Below are positions 40,526-49,219 of a DNA stretch of 64,000 bases, piece after piece; the stretch's first letter is position 1, and every line of letters starts with the position of its first letter. The stretch is from Thiohalophilus sp. Its GTDB lineage: Bacteria; Pseudomonadota; Gammaproteobacteria; UBA6429; Thiohalophilaceae. Below the pieces are notes generated by a model. The model did not search any database, was not told the DNA's origin, and saw only the letters and a list, made by a program, of their open reading frames with translations. The stretch is taken from positions 930,001 through 994,000 of the forward strand of contig NZ_JAXHLN010000003.1 of NCBI RefSeq assembly GCF_034522235.1, written 5' to 3'. A program made the translations under genes and the position numbers.

Positions 40526-41287
40526 ATGAGAATATTTATGGTTTCGCTTCTCTTGTTATGTCTTGCAGAGACTGCCAATAGTAAAACTGAAATAAAGCCA
40601 ACTGAACATGTACCGACTCAAGATGTTTCATTGGAAGATACGCGTCAGATTGACAAGTTAGAAAGCCAATTTGCAGTAATTCGTGATTATAATGACGATT
40701 TTTTGTCTATTGTAATATGGGCTCTAAGTGCTTTAGGTGCATTGACAGTTGTTTTAATTGGGTTTAACTGGGTTCAGAGCTCAAGAGTATTGAAAAATGA
40801 GATTAAATCTATCAAGAATGATCTTGAGGGATCTATTAGAGATTCATCAAGGGAGCTTTCTGAGCGCATAGATGAAAAGCTAGCCGAAGTGGATAAAAAT
40901 CTGCGGAAAGTGGCTGGTGAAGTATCTGAAGAAAAGATCAGTAAAGTCCGCGGAAGAATAAGACGATTATCGGCTGATGTATTAGATCTTCAATATGAAT
41001 CATTATCTGCCGATGTTAAGCGTTGGCAAAAACGTCCTGTACCAATCAATGCCGTAAGTGTAAGTGGTAATCTTATCGATTGTGCAATATCAATTGGTTA
41101 CGATTGGAAAATCTCAGGCGCGATAAATATTCTTAATGAATCCCTTGATTTATTAAAGGAATCTGGCGACCAGATTGGAGTGCAAGAGCTCAATGAACTA
41201 GAAGCTAAGGTTGAAAAAATTCCTGATAGCCACAAGACGGCAAAGGCAGCCATTCTAAAGCGCTTGGAAGAGATGCATAAGAGGTAA
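40526..41287 (+). CDS. membrane-anchored coiled-coil protein of unknown function
   Basis: 253 residues from the ATG at 40526, preceded by GGGGGAGG two bases upstream. A signal-like N-terminus (MRIFMVSLLLLCLAETANS) and one strong transmembrane helix at about residues 58-82 (IVIWALSALGALTVVLIGF) flank a short acidic extracytoplasmic stretch. A long charged coiled-coil region follows (about 85-150: ESIKNDLEGSIRDSS...RIDEKLAEVDKNLRKV). The C-terminal 80 residues are helical and TPR-like. AT-rich. Function unknown; scaffold or sensor roles are possible but not shown. Confidence 0.7.
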   Translation: MRIFMVSLLLLCLAETANSKTEIKPTEHVPTQDVSLEDTRQIDKLESQFAVIRDYNDDFLSIVIWALSALGALTVVLIGFNWVQSSRVLKNEIKSIKNDLEGSIRDSSRELSERIDEKLAEVDKNLRKVAGEVSEEKISKVRGRIRRLSADVLDLQYESLSADVKRWQKRPVPINAVSVSGNLIDCAISIGYDWKISGAINILNESLDLLKESGDQIGVQELNELEAKVEKIPDSHKTAKAAILKRLEEMHKR

Positions 41288-41288
41288 A

Positions 41289-41332
41289 GCAAAAGGGGTG
41301 GCCCGCTAACGGGGTCAGGTCTTGCCTTTTGC
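41289..41332 (+). terminator. hairpin after the coiled-coil gene
   Basis: gcaaaagg (41289-41296) pairs with ccttttgc (41325-41332) across a GC-rich interior with ggcccgctaacgggg. It lies one base after the stop. There is no T-run, so an intrinsic terminator is possible but uncertain. The interior ggggtcagg word recurs in related forms nearby. Confidence 0.35.
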
Positions 41333-41558
41333 CTATCTGAAGTCAAAAGAAATACCTGATCCTGATATCAAGAAAGGGGTCGCCCATAAGTCGTCGCCTG
41401 TCAAGTGGGCGAGCGAGAACGAAGTGAGCTCACCCTAAAAAAGAGAAAAAAGGTGACAGATTTATTTTCTTGGCTCATAACTACAACTGTAAAAGAAAGT
41501 TGTCTTGTTAAAGCGCTATTGCTTTATCAAGTATAAATAGCATAAGAAGGAGGTCAAA

Positions 41559-41726
41559 ATGGAGAAGGAAAACGTTGTTGTTATAGATATCAGGATGCCT
41601 TTCATCTCTATGGTGGTGTTTATGGTGAAATGGGCAATCGCGTCTATCCCTGCGATTATCATACTTGCCTTATTATTTGCACTTATTGCCGGCTTTATGG
41701 GTGGCCTTGGTGGGTACGGTTACTAA
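41559..41726 (+). CDS. small membrane protein (55 residues)
   Basis: Short gene behind a textbook ribosome site (AAGAAGGAGG at 41544-41553, six bases from the ATG). The product starts MEKENVVVIDIRMPF. It has a hydrophobic helix pair or one long helix (about residues 14-47, with MVVFMVKWAIASIPAIIIL), and ends with a glycine-rich GGLGGYGY tail. I have a vague memory of similar short proteins in other proteobacteria but no function. The surrounding 270 bases upstream hold only repeat-like words. Confidence 0.65.
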   Translation: MEKENVVVIDIRMPFISMVVFMVKWAIASIPAIIILALLFALIAGFMGGLGGYGY

Positions 41727-41813
41727 GCAGGGGAACCAGGTGTTAAAGATTGGCCATTTCCACTATTAGAGAATATTGCCTTTCGGCACGGTTTATCTTT
41801 AGTATGTCCCGCT

Positions 41814-42768
41814 ATGGGTGAAGCATTACAAACTGCCGTTGCCAGCCAGCGCATGTTGCTGCGCAGCCGTCTGTCGGGGCGGCTGGATCATCTGGCGGAC
41901 GCCTGCCGGGCGGTATGGCCGGATCGCGAGAGGCTGGAGGCCTGCCTGGTTCGGGGCTACGAGGCGTTGCCTTATTGTAAATACCTTTACATCCTGGATG
42001 AGAAGGCACACCAGGTCACGTCCAATGTGAGCTACGACGGGCTGTTGCCGGAGAGTTTCGGGCGCGATCGCAGCGAGCGGCCGTACATGGCCGAGGCGCT
42101 GAATGGTGAGGATTTCTCACTGTCCAATGCCTATATCAGCCGCAACGCCCGGCGCCCGTCACTCACTGCGGTTCAGCGTATCCTTGATGCCGAGGGCCGG
42201 TTGCTGGGTTACCTGGGGCGGATTTCGATCTGCGTGAATTACCCCTGACGCGGCAGGTCTATAAAGAGCCGGAGCAGTGGATGCAGATCAAGGGCGATCC
42301 GGCGATTCGGGGCGGACTGTTCCTGCAACAGCGTGCCGAGAGTCTGATGGATCAGCGTATCGATGAAGTCCTGCCGCTGGTAACGGAGCTGGTGGAGGTC
42401 CATGGGGTATTCCATGCAAGCTGCATTTCTCCAGTTCCCGGGCCACCCTGTGGTTGATCGAAGACCCTTTCCGTTACCGTATCCTGGATATCGAGGATCT
42501 CACCGATCCGGCGATCTGCCTGGCCTGGTCGCAGCATAGCTACTCTGACGAGGCGGTGATCCCGGCGGAGCGTGTGAAGGAGGTGTTTCGCACGTTTCGG
42601 GATCTGCGCTTCATGGACGAAAACATCTATCTGCGCGCGGGCTCGCTCAACATCTTCAATGGCATGGTGGGGTTGAATTTCTCCTGTGACGGTTCCCATT
42701 ACATGCCGTGGTCGGAGTTCCTGGACAAGAATCTCGGTTTCTGGCTCGGGTCGGACAATCCGTTGTAA
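41814..42768 (+). pseudogene. PDC (Cache) sensor-domain protein, two frameshifts
   Basis: The three reading frames join into one protein of about 317 residues. Residues 1-134 run to DAEGRLLGYLG. The frame moves at the G-run near 42214-42218, where restoring one G gives LGADFDLRELPLTRQ. It moves again near 42415-42420, where one extra base gives FHAKLHFSSSRATLWLIEDPFRYRI. The protein then continues to GSDNPL at 42768. The layout (LPYCKYLYILD, GRDRSERPYM, SGSLNIFNGMVG-like ending) fits a soluble PDC-sensor family I recall from Chromatiales. Both changes are single-base losses, one in a G-run; sequencing error is possible. Confidence 0.8.
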
Positions 42769-42845
42769 AACAGAGAAAAAGGTGAAAGAGGGGGTGAAGC
42801 TTAACCCGTCACCAGCGAAACATTGCTTTCAATTCAGTTTTTAAT

Positions 42846-43586
42846 TCACAACATCGTTACTTCCAGATCACGCCCCAGCAGTTCAGTTTTGATCGCCTCG
42901 CAAGCCGCTTGCGCCTCGGCTTTCTCACCCTTGATCCCCATTTCGATCTCACTTTTCCCGTTCGCCAGGAATCTCGGCAGGCTGGACACCTTGAGCGACG
43001 GGTAGTCGCGCTGGATTTGCTCCATCAGTGCGATCAGCTCGCTTTCCTGGCCGTCGTGGATTTTCATTACATACTGCGTCGTCTCGGCGCCGTGCAGATC
43101 GGGGTAGTGGTTCTCCATCACCCACTCCATCATCGGCCAGGCCAGTTCCGGGAAGCCGGGCAGGCAGTGGATGTGGCCCACGGAAAAGCCGGGGATGCGG
43201 TTGCGGGGATTGGGAATGAGTCCGGCACCCTCTGGCAGGTCGGCCATCCGGATACGGTTGGGATAGGCGCGCTCGCTGAACTGGGTCTCGATTTCTTTTA
43301 CGGCGCCGGGGTGGCGGACGATGGGCAGGTTCAATGCCCTGGCCACGCACTGGCGGGTGATGTCGTCCGGGGTGGCGCCGATGCCGCCGAAGCTGAAGCA
43401 CAAATCGCCACGGGTGGCGATATCGTGGAAGCTGTCAACCAGGTTGGTTTCATCGTCGCCCACGTAGCGGGCCCAGGACAGGTCAAGGTGGCGCTGTGCC
43501 AGTACGCCTATCACGTGGGCCAGATGTTTGTCCTGGCGCCGGCCGGACAACAGTTCATCACCGATAATTAAAATACCAATTTGCAT
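42846..43586 (-). CDS. CinA-like molybdopterin-binding domain protein
   Basis: 246 residues, with an N-terminal MoaB/CinA-type domain beginning IGILIIGDELLSGRRQDKH and the FSFGGIGATPDDITRQCVARAL motif. It lacks the C-terminal nicotinamide-nucleotide amidase domain of full CinA. The family has been linked to competence-damage-inducible proteins and nucleotide pyrophosphatase activity; the actual role here is unknown. It is convergent with the broken PDC-sensor gene. Confidence 0.87.
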   Translation of the reverse strand: MQIGILIIGDELLSGRRQDKHLAHVIGVLAQRHLDLSWARYVGDDETNLVDSFHDIATRGDLCFSFGGIGATPDDITRQCVARALNLPIVRHPGAVKEIETQFSERAYPNRIRMADLPEGAGLIPNPRNRIPGFSVGHIHCLPGFPELAWPMMEWVMENHYPDLHGAETTQYVMKIHDGQESELIALMEQIQRDYPSLKVSSLPRFLANGKSEIEMGIKGEKAEAQAACEAIKTELLGRDLEVTML

Positions 43587-43932
43587 GTGGTTCTCAAATT
43601 TGCTGGCTAATCGAACTATAAGCTAAATTCCGGGTCAGGATAAATAGCAAGAAAGGGGCGATGACAAACGAGAACTATGTGCGTTAATATTTGAAATCTC
43701 AATAAGCTTTCCGAATACCAGTCCATTTTACTGAGTCGCCTGGATTAAGGAGCAACGCAACGGATCCAGGCTTTGCCCGGGTTCAGGTGGAACCGCTTCG
43801 CTTGTTCCACCCTACAGGGAGGTGATCGGGTATGAGTAAATTTTATTAGCCCTTATTGCACTAACCTGATCCATCATCATATATAAAGCAGGGAAACCTA
43901 TGCTGTTCGTTTCGAATACCGATATGTAGCCC
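43587..43932. other. spacer with a ggtggaac/gttccacc hairpin
   Basis: 346 bases between divergent genes. The hairpin ggtggaac...gttccacc (43786-43793 and 43804-43811, loop cgcttcgctt) sits in a repeat-like block from 43741 to 43820. The right part, AT-rich with atatataaagcaggg, probably holds the promoter of the lipid-related operon, but no clear -35/-10 pair was seen. Confidence 0.55.
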
Positions 43933-44991
43933 ATGGTTGACTCTGGCGAGATTGAATATTCGAGACGGGCGTCCCGGCAAAGGCTGATTGTATTCAGTCT
44001 GCTCTTTGTTGTACTGACCGCTGCCGGCTTGTATGCCGTTTATGAGCAGTTTGCCGGGCGCAGCATGACCTTTGATACCCGGCTTGTTGCCCCTGAGACC
44101 CTCATTGCGCTATTTGGGTTATTGCTGGTTTATTTCGTGTCAGACGGGTTGCGGCTGCACTTTACTCTCAGGGCCCTGGGTCATCACCTCGCTTACAGGG
44201 CTATATTTCGGTTGGTGTTTATCAACCTGTTTTTTTCAAATATCACGCCCATGGCTACCGGCGGCGGATTTGCCCAGATCTGGTATTTGCACAATCATGG
44301 GGTCCCGGTTGGCAGGGCTACTGCCGCGACAACCATTCGAACCGTGCTTGCCATACTATTCATATTTTCCCTGACCCCATTTTTTTTGCTAACACTCAAA
44401 CCGCTGGAAGGGAATATGATCGCGGGAGGTGTAGAGACTGCACTGGCCTTTTTTATTGTCCTTTATCTGGGGTTTTTCATCGTTCTGCTGTTACGTGCTC
44501 ACTGGCTTATCGGACCACTCAGTGCGCTCTTGCGGGGGGCTCGCCGGTTTCATATCATCAGTGAGACGCGGCACCGCCGCTGGCAATTCAAAGCGCGCAG
44601 AGAAATGCTGCGATTCTCCCAAAGTTTCAGTGACTATATTCGTGGTCGACTTCTGTTTATCGGTTTGTCGATTCTGTTTACTGCGGTTTTCCTGCTCAGT
44701 CTGTTCAGTTTCCCTGCACTGCTGATGTATAGTCTTGATTACAATGTGGATTATCTGGTGTCGCTGGGTCTTCTGGTAGTAACGACGTTTATCATGTATT
44801 TTTCTCCAACGCCTGGTGCTGCGGGTATTTCCGAGGGGGTTTTCGGCAGCTTCTTCCAGGGTATTCTATCCGGTAATCACCTGCTTCTGGTGATCGTGAG
44901 CTGGCGATTTTTGACTATTTATCTGGGTATGATCATTGGGCTGGTAGTATTGCAAAAGGAGCTTGTCATTAATCAACGGAGAGTCAGGTGA
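43933..44991 (+). CDS. lysylphosphatidylglycerol synthase TM-region / flippase-like protein
   Basis: 352-residue polytopic membrane protein with about eight helices, matching the UPF0104/LPG-synthase transmembrane family (flippase-like domain). The NLFFSNITPMATGGGFAQIWYLHNHG block and the late SPTPGAAGISEGVFGSFFQG motif are characteristic. No soluble synthase domain is attached. It heads an operon with a glycosyltransferase fusion and a PAP2 phosphatase, so moving or regulating a glycolipid or lipid-linked sugar across the inner membrane is a fair inference. Confidence 0.88.
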   Translation: MVDSGEIEYSRRASRQRLIVFSLLFVVLTAAGLYAVYEQFAGRSMTFDTRLVAPETLIALFGLLLVYFVSDGLRLHFTLRALGHHLAYRAIFRLVFINLFFSNITPMATGGGFAQIWYLHNHGVPVGRATAATTIRTVLAILFIFSLTPFFLLTLKPLEGNMIAGGVETALAFFIVLYLGFFIVLLLRAHWLIGPLSALLRGARRFHIISETRHRRWQFKARREMLRFSQSFSDYIRGRLLFIGLSILFTAVFLLSLFSFPALLMYSLDYNVDYLVSLGLLVVTTFIMYFSPTPGAAGISEGVFGSFFQGILSGNHLLLVIVSWRFLTIYLGMIIGLVVLQKELVINQRRVR

Positions 44992-47213
44992 ATTTTCGAA
45001 ATCCTCTCAAGTTGTTGTACTACCTCAGTCTCCTGGCCGTGTTCTTGCTGGTTGGCTACAAAACCTATCTGAATCTGTTTGTTGAAGATTTCCAGGGGGC
45101 GCACACAGAGCAGGTTGAGAAAATTCATCGTGAAATTACGGATGACAAGCCATTTAGCTTTGCGGTGGTGGGTAATATCAATAATTCGGTGGGTGTCTTT
45201 GAGGATTATATCATTCCCAAACTGAATGCCTCTGGCATTGATTTTCTTGTTTCAGCCGGGAATGCGGTCAGCGGTGGTGGCGAAGATAAATATCAGGCCC
45301 TCCATGGCTCGCTGGGCCACCTTAACATCCCCTATCTTCTCACCTTTGGTGCCAATGAGTATGAGGATTTCGGAAGTCACCGTTTTTATGACCATTTTGG
45401 CCCCCATTTTTATAGCATTAAGGTTGGTAACAGCCGACTGATTTTTCTGGACAGCACGGGTAAAACGCCATGGCGTTGGCAGATTCGCTGGCTTAACGAC
45501 TTGTTGAACCAGGACGCCTCCGGTGCCCGGTTCCTGTTCATTAGTCACCCGTTGTTCAAGCCTGAAAAAGATATCCCGTTTGATCAACCGGAGGACTACC
45601 TGGGCCCGCCGGAATTCCGGGAGGCCTTACTTCGGGCCGTGGATAAGCACAACATTGACCGGGTTTTTTCCTCCAACCTGTCCGTGTACTCGGAAAAGGC
45701 CGTTGGGAATACCTGGTTTATTACTACCGGTGGTGCAGGAGGGCTGGTCATGAACAATGACAGCAGCTTCTATCATATGGTCCGGGTGAATGTAAGCCAA
45801 AAAGGCAAGGTGAGTCACAGCCTGGAGCGCCTGGACGTTGGCCTGCATCCTGTTTTCAAGCAGCTGGAAAGTTTCTGGTTCTTTATCTATTCCCTGTTTT
45901 ATACCGGCTATATTAACTTTCTGCTAATTGTGGCTATGTTCGGTGCCATCGCGCTCAAGCTCCATAGCGTTATCTTCATTGGGAAGGATTACTATCCTGA
46001 TTACGATCTGGACCCGACGCCCTGGCTGGAGCATCCTTTGCGAGTGGCCATGTTTACCAACAATTATCTGCCGTTTATCGGAGGCGTCCCTCTTTCGATA
46101 GAACGGCTGCGGCGGGGGCTGCAGGAACTCGGGGATATATTGTTGATCGTCGCGCCACAATACGAGCGGAAACCGGAAGTGGAAAATCATGTCCTGCGAG
46201 TACCATCACTGCTGGCCTTGGGAAAGAAGCAGGAGTTTAGGCTGGCCAATATCTTTTCTGGACATATCCGCAAGGGTATTCGTGCTTTCCACCCGGATAT
46301 TATTCATCTGCACCACCCGTTCTGGTTGGGCTCGCTGGGTCTGTTCATCGCCCGGCGGATAAAAATACCGGCAATCTATACCTACCATACCCGCCTGGAG
46401 CACTACGCTCACTTTGTTCCGCTACCTGGCATGCTGTTCCGCAACCTGATCTCCCACGCGCTGATCAAACGCTTTGCGAACAAATGTGATGGCGTGATTG
46501 TGCCTACTTATTCAACCGAAGAATACCTGCGGATGATTGGCGTCAAGACCCCGACCTTTGTTCAGCCAACGGGTATTGAATTCGAACGCTTTCAGGAAGT
46601 TAGCCAAAAAGATGTTGAACAATTACGCAAGAAGCTGGGTCTGGAAAATGAAAAGGTCTTTATAAGCGTCTCCCGGTTATCCAACGAGAAAAATATTGAC
46701 TTCATGATTGAGGCGATCGATGTCCTGCGCAGGGAGACGGATATTCCCTTCCGGTTTCTGATGATCGGAGACGGTCATCAGAAAGATCGCCTGCAGAATA
46801 AGATAGATCAACGTGGGCTTAAACAACAGTTCACCCTTGTGGGTCCTGTTCCGCCCGAGGATATGGCAATCTGGTATCGGCTTGGTGATGCGTTCCTCTT
46901 TGCTTCCATATCCGAAACTCAGGGTATGGTGATCTTGGAGGCCATGGCAGCCGGACTGCCGGTGGTCACTGTACGCTCCAGCGGTATAGATGACGTGGTT
47001 CGCCACGGGTTCAATGGTTTTAAAACGCCGGAAAAACAGGATCTCTGGCGTGCGCAGGTGAAAAAATTGCTGGAAGATGACGAGCTTCGCGATAAGCTGG
47101 CTAAACAGGCACTCGGTTTCGCCGCTGATTTCTCCGTGGAACAGTTTGCCAGGAATGTGCGAAGCATTTATGCCAGCACCCTGGCGCTGGATGCAAAGAA
47201 GCGCCTGCGCTAA
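44988..47213 (+). CDS. degenerate metallophosphoesterase domain fused to GT4 glycosyltransferase
   Basis: 741 residues with a GTG start overlapping the upstream stop by four bases, behind CGGAGAG. It has a TM helix at about residues 8-25. A calcineurin-like phosphoesterase domain follows (55-285) whose metal motifs are altered: GNIN at 62-65, GN at 91-92, GANE at 121-124 and SNLS at 229-232 replace the usual GDxH, GD, GNHD/E and GHxH. His187 and the C-terminal TTGGAGG remain. A second TM lies near 296-325. The GT4 domain (350-741) has the N-terminal NNYLPFIGGVPLSIERL and an intact E643-x7-E651. It resembles diacylglycerol glucosyltransferases; lipid substrate is inferred. Confidence 0.88.
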   Translation: MNFRNPLKLLYYLSLLAVFLLVGYKTYLNLFVEDFQGAHTEQVEKIHREITDDKPFSFAVVGNINNSVGVFEDYIIPKLNASGIDFLVSAGNAVSGGGEDKYQALHGSLGHLNIPYLLTFGANEYEDFGSHRFYDHFGPHFYSIKVGNSRLIFLDSTGKTPWRWQIRWLNDLLNQDASGARFLFISHPLFKPEKDIPFDQPEDYLGPPEFREALLRAVDKHNIDRVFSSNLSVYSEKAVGNTWFITTGGAGGLVMNNDSSFYHMVRVNVSQKGKVSHSLERLDVGLHPVFKQLESFWFFIYSLFYTGYINFLLIVAMFGAIALKLHSVIFIGKDYYPDYDLDPTPWLEHPLRVAMFTNNYLPFIGGVPLSIERLRRGLQELGDILLIVAPQYERKPEVENHVLRVPSLLALGKKQEFRLANIFSGHIRKGIRAFHPDIIHLHHPFWLGSLGLFIARRIKIPAIYTYHTRLEHYAHFVPLPGMLFRNLISHALIKRFANKCDGVIVPTYSTEEYLRMIGVKTPTFVQPTGIEFERFQEVSQKDVEQLRKKLGLENEKVFISVSRLSNEKNIDFMIEAIDVLRRETDIPFRFLMIGDGHQKDRLQNKIDQRGLKQQFTLVGPVPPEDMAIWYRLGDAFLFASISETQGMVILEAMAAGLPVVTVRSSGIDDVVRHGFNGFKTPEKQDLWRAQVKKLLEDDELRDKLAKQALGFAADFSVEQFARNVRSIYASTLALDAKKRLR

Positions 47214-47304
47214 GGTAAGGTTGATGTGCAAACGGATTATGGATATTTATCGTAGAAAAGAGTGATAACCTTTTTCGTTTCCGGATTAACCGGCGGAGAT
47301 ATGG

Positions 47305-48195
47305 ATGACCTGGACAGTGGTTGTTTTTCTGTCGATGCTTGTGATGATCCTCGTGCTTCGTCTACTTGCCTGGTGGGGACTCCGGTTTTTTACACATTTT
47401 TTCGACAAAACGGTAATTTTTCTCAAACAAGCCCGGGAACAAGATGATATCTCAGCCGCGGGATCGCAGATCAAGGCAAAGTTTCCTGCGACGACAAAGT
47501 TACGGAAAGCCAGGCTGACACCAGAGCGGTTTACAGGTCTTTCTCTGATGCTCGTTGTGATAGCGGCGCTCTACATTGCCGCCCTGCTCGGTGGATTGGT
47601 AGAAGAACTTTTCGAGGCGGACGAACTTGTCCGCTTTGATGAGGGATTTAATCAGCAACTGGCTACAGTTCGCACGGATGTGGTTGTCACATTATTCGCC
47701 TGGATCACCGATCTGGGCGGATCAGCGACCCTGGTCGCGGTAGCGCTCTTTACGACAGGCCTGCTATGGGCGCACAGTCACATTTATATGATCGCTCCGC
47801 TATGGCTGATCCTGCTCGGATCGCAGATTACCACTTATGCGGGCAAGTACGCGATCGCAAGGCCACGACCGGAATTCGTCACGGACGTTGTTGCCGTAAC
47901 GCCTTCTTTCCCCAGCGGCCATGCGACAAGCGCTATGGCCGTGTATGGCTTTATCGCTTATCTCCTCGCTGTCCATCTCTCCGGCGTGCGCCAGCGATTC
48001 GAGGTGAGCTACTGGACCGCTGTGCTTATTGCTCTGGTTGGTTTCAGTCGCATGCTCCTGAGTCTGCATTACGCGAGTGACATTGCGGCCGGTTTCCTTG
48101 TTGGTGGCTTCTGGCTGCTGCTGGGTTTTGCCCTCGTCGAGCACAGGCGGCATCAAATGAATTGGAAAAAAGATGGCGAAGGGATTAAATTCTAA
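47305..48195 (+). CDS. PAP2-family membrane phosphatase
   Basis: 296 residues, polytopic, with all three phosphatidate-phosphatase motifs: KYAIARPRP at 181-189, PSFPSGHAT at 200-208 (His206), and SRxxxxxHxxxD at 248-259. It would dephosphorylate a lipid phosphate or undecaprenyl pyrophosphate at the outer face of the inner membrane. It follows the glycosyltransferase fusion by 91 bases on the same strand. A cytoplasmic charged segment separates the first helix from the rest. Confidence 0.92.
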   Translation: MTWTVVVFLSMLVMILVLRLLAWWGLRFFTHFFDKTVIFLKQAREQDDISAAGSQIKAKFPATTKLRKARLTPERFTGLSLMLVVIAALYIAALLGGLVEELFEADELVRFDEGFNQQLATVRTDVVVTLFAWITDLGGSATLVAVALFTTGLLWAHSHIYMIAPLWLILLGSQITTYAGKYAIARPRPEFVTDVVAVTPSFPSGHATSAMAVYGFIAYLLAVHLSGVRQRFEVSYWTAVLIALVGFSRMLLSLHYASDIAAGFLVGGFWLLLGFALVEHRRHQMNWKKDGEGIKF

Positions 48196-49067
48196 TGACC
48201 TTTTCAATATCACGCGGAAACCCTACATTGCACACCAGTAACTCTCTCACCCGCCTGTTTCCCTCCCGCGAGGAGGATGTTGCCCTGGAGGGGCTGTATC
48301 TGCAGCACGCCCTGCACCGGGCGCAGTTGCAGGAGACGCCGCTGGTGTACAGTAACTTTATTGAAAGCCTGGACGGGCGGATTGCGATTGCGCACCCGGA
48401 GACGGGGGAGAAGGGGGTGCCGGCGGCGATTACCAATCCGCGCGACTGGCGGTTGTACCAGGAGCTGGCGGCGCAGGCGGATATTCTGGTGACCAGTGCG
48501 CGCTATGTGCGGGATTTTGCCGCCGGGGAGGCGCAGGATGCGTTGCCGCTGAGTGACGATCCGGCCTATGCGGATTTGCACCAATGGCGCCGGGCGCAGG
48601 GGCTGGCGCCGCAGCCGGCGGTGGTGGTTTTGAGTGCCAGCCTGGATCTGCCACTGGAGGTGTTGTGCGAACAGCTGGAGCGGCCGGTGTATGTGGCCAC
48701 CGGGGCGCAGGCGGATCCCGAACGGATCAGGACGTTGCGCTCTGCCGGGGCGACAGTGTTGATCGCCGGGGAGGGGCGCAAGGTGGAGGGCCGGGCGTTG
48801 ATCGAGGCGCTGCGGGCCGAGGGCTTTTGCTGTATTTATTCGATCGCCGGCACAGGGGTGCTGGAGACGCTGGTGACCGCCGGGGTGATTAACCGGCTGT
48901 ATCTGACCCAGGTCCACCGCCTGCTCGGCGGGGCCTCCTATCACACCCTGCTCGAGGGCCAGCTGCTCGATCCGCCGGTCGATTTTGTGCTCAATGCGCT
49001 CTATTACGATCAGGGTAATGAGGAATGTTGCAGCCAGTTCTTTTCCGTGTATGACGCACTCAAATAA
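48195..49067 (+). CDS. RibD C-terminal-like reductase
   Basis: 290 residues, starting one base inside the PAP2 stop (TAATG). The domain fits the RibD_C/dihydrofolate-reductase-like fold: VYSNFIESLDGRIAI, ADILVTSARYVRDF, and the late GTGVLETLVTAGVINRLYLTQVHRLLGG. Stand-alone members reduce pyrimidine or similar substrates with NADPH. No riboflavin genes adjoin it and the substrate is unknown. The G-rich codon use here (gag, gcg, ctg) contrasts with the AT-richer genes upstream. Confidence 0.85.
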   Translation: MTFSISRGNPTLHTSNSLTRLFPSREEDVALEGLYLQHALHRAQLQETPLVYSNFIESLDGRIAIAHPETGEKGVPAAITNPRDWRLYQELAAQADILVTSARYVRDFAAGEAQDALPLSDDPAYADLHQWRRAQGLAPQPAVVVLSASLDLPLEVLCEQLERPVYVATGAQADPERIRTLRSAGATVLIAGEGRKVEGRALIEALRAEGFCCIYSIAGTGVLETLVTAGVINRLYLTQVHRLLGGASYHTLLEGQLLDPPVDFVLNALYYDQGNEECCSQFFSVYDALK

Positions 49068-49219
49068 GGCCTAACCTACTGGCACTGCGTCGTGACGGCA
49101 GCGATCTCCCTGTTCAAACCGCATCACCCCGCTTCGCCTGTATGGGGGCGGGGACGTTTAGGCCTATACTATATAAAATGTGTTGTCCCGGCGGTTCGCC
49201 GGGCAAGGGAGTGAATAAC

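Noticed and set aside
40393-40581. 62-codon frame upstream of the coiled-coil gene
   Set aside because: No ribosome site and it overlaps the strong start at 40526 in another frame.
49068-49190. TATACT near 49165 as promoter and tggcactgcgtcgtgac as a -24/-12 site
   Set aside because: No -35 partner for the first; the second lacks the GC at -12, so sigma-54 dependence is not supported.
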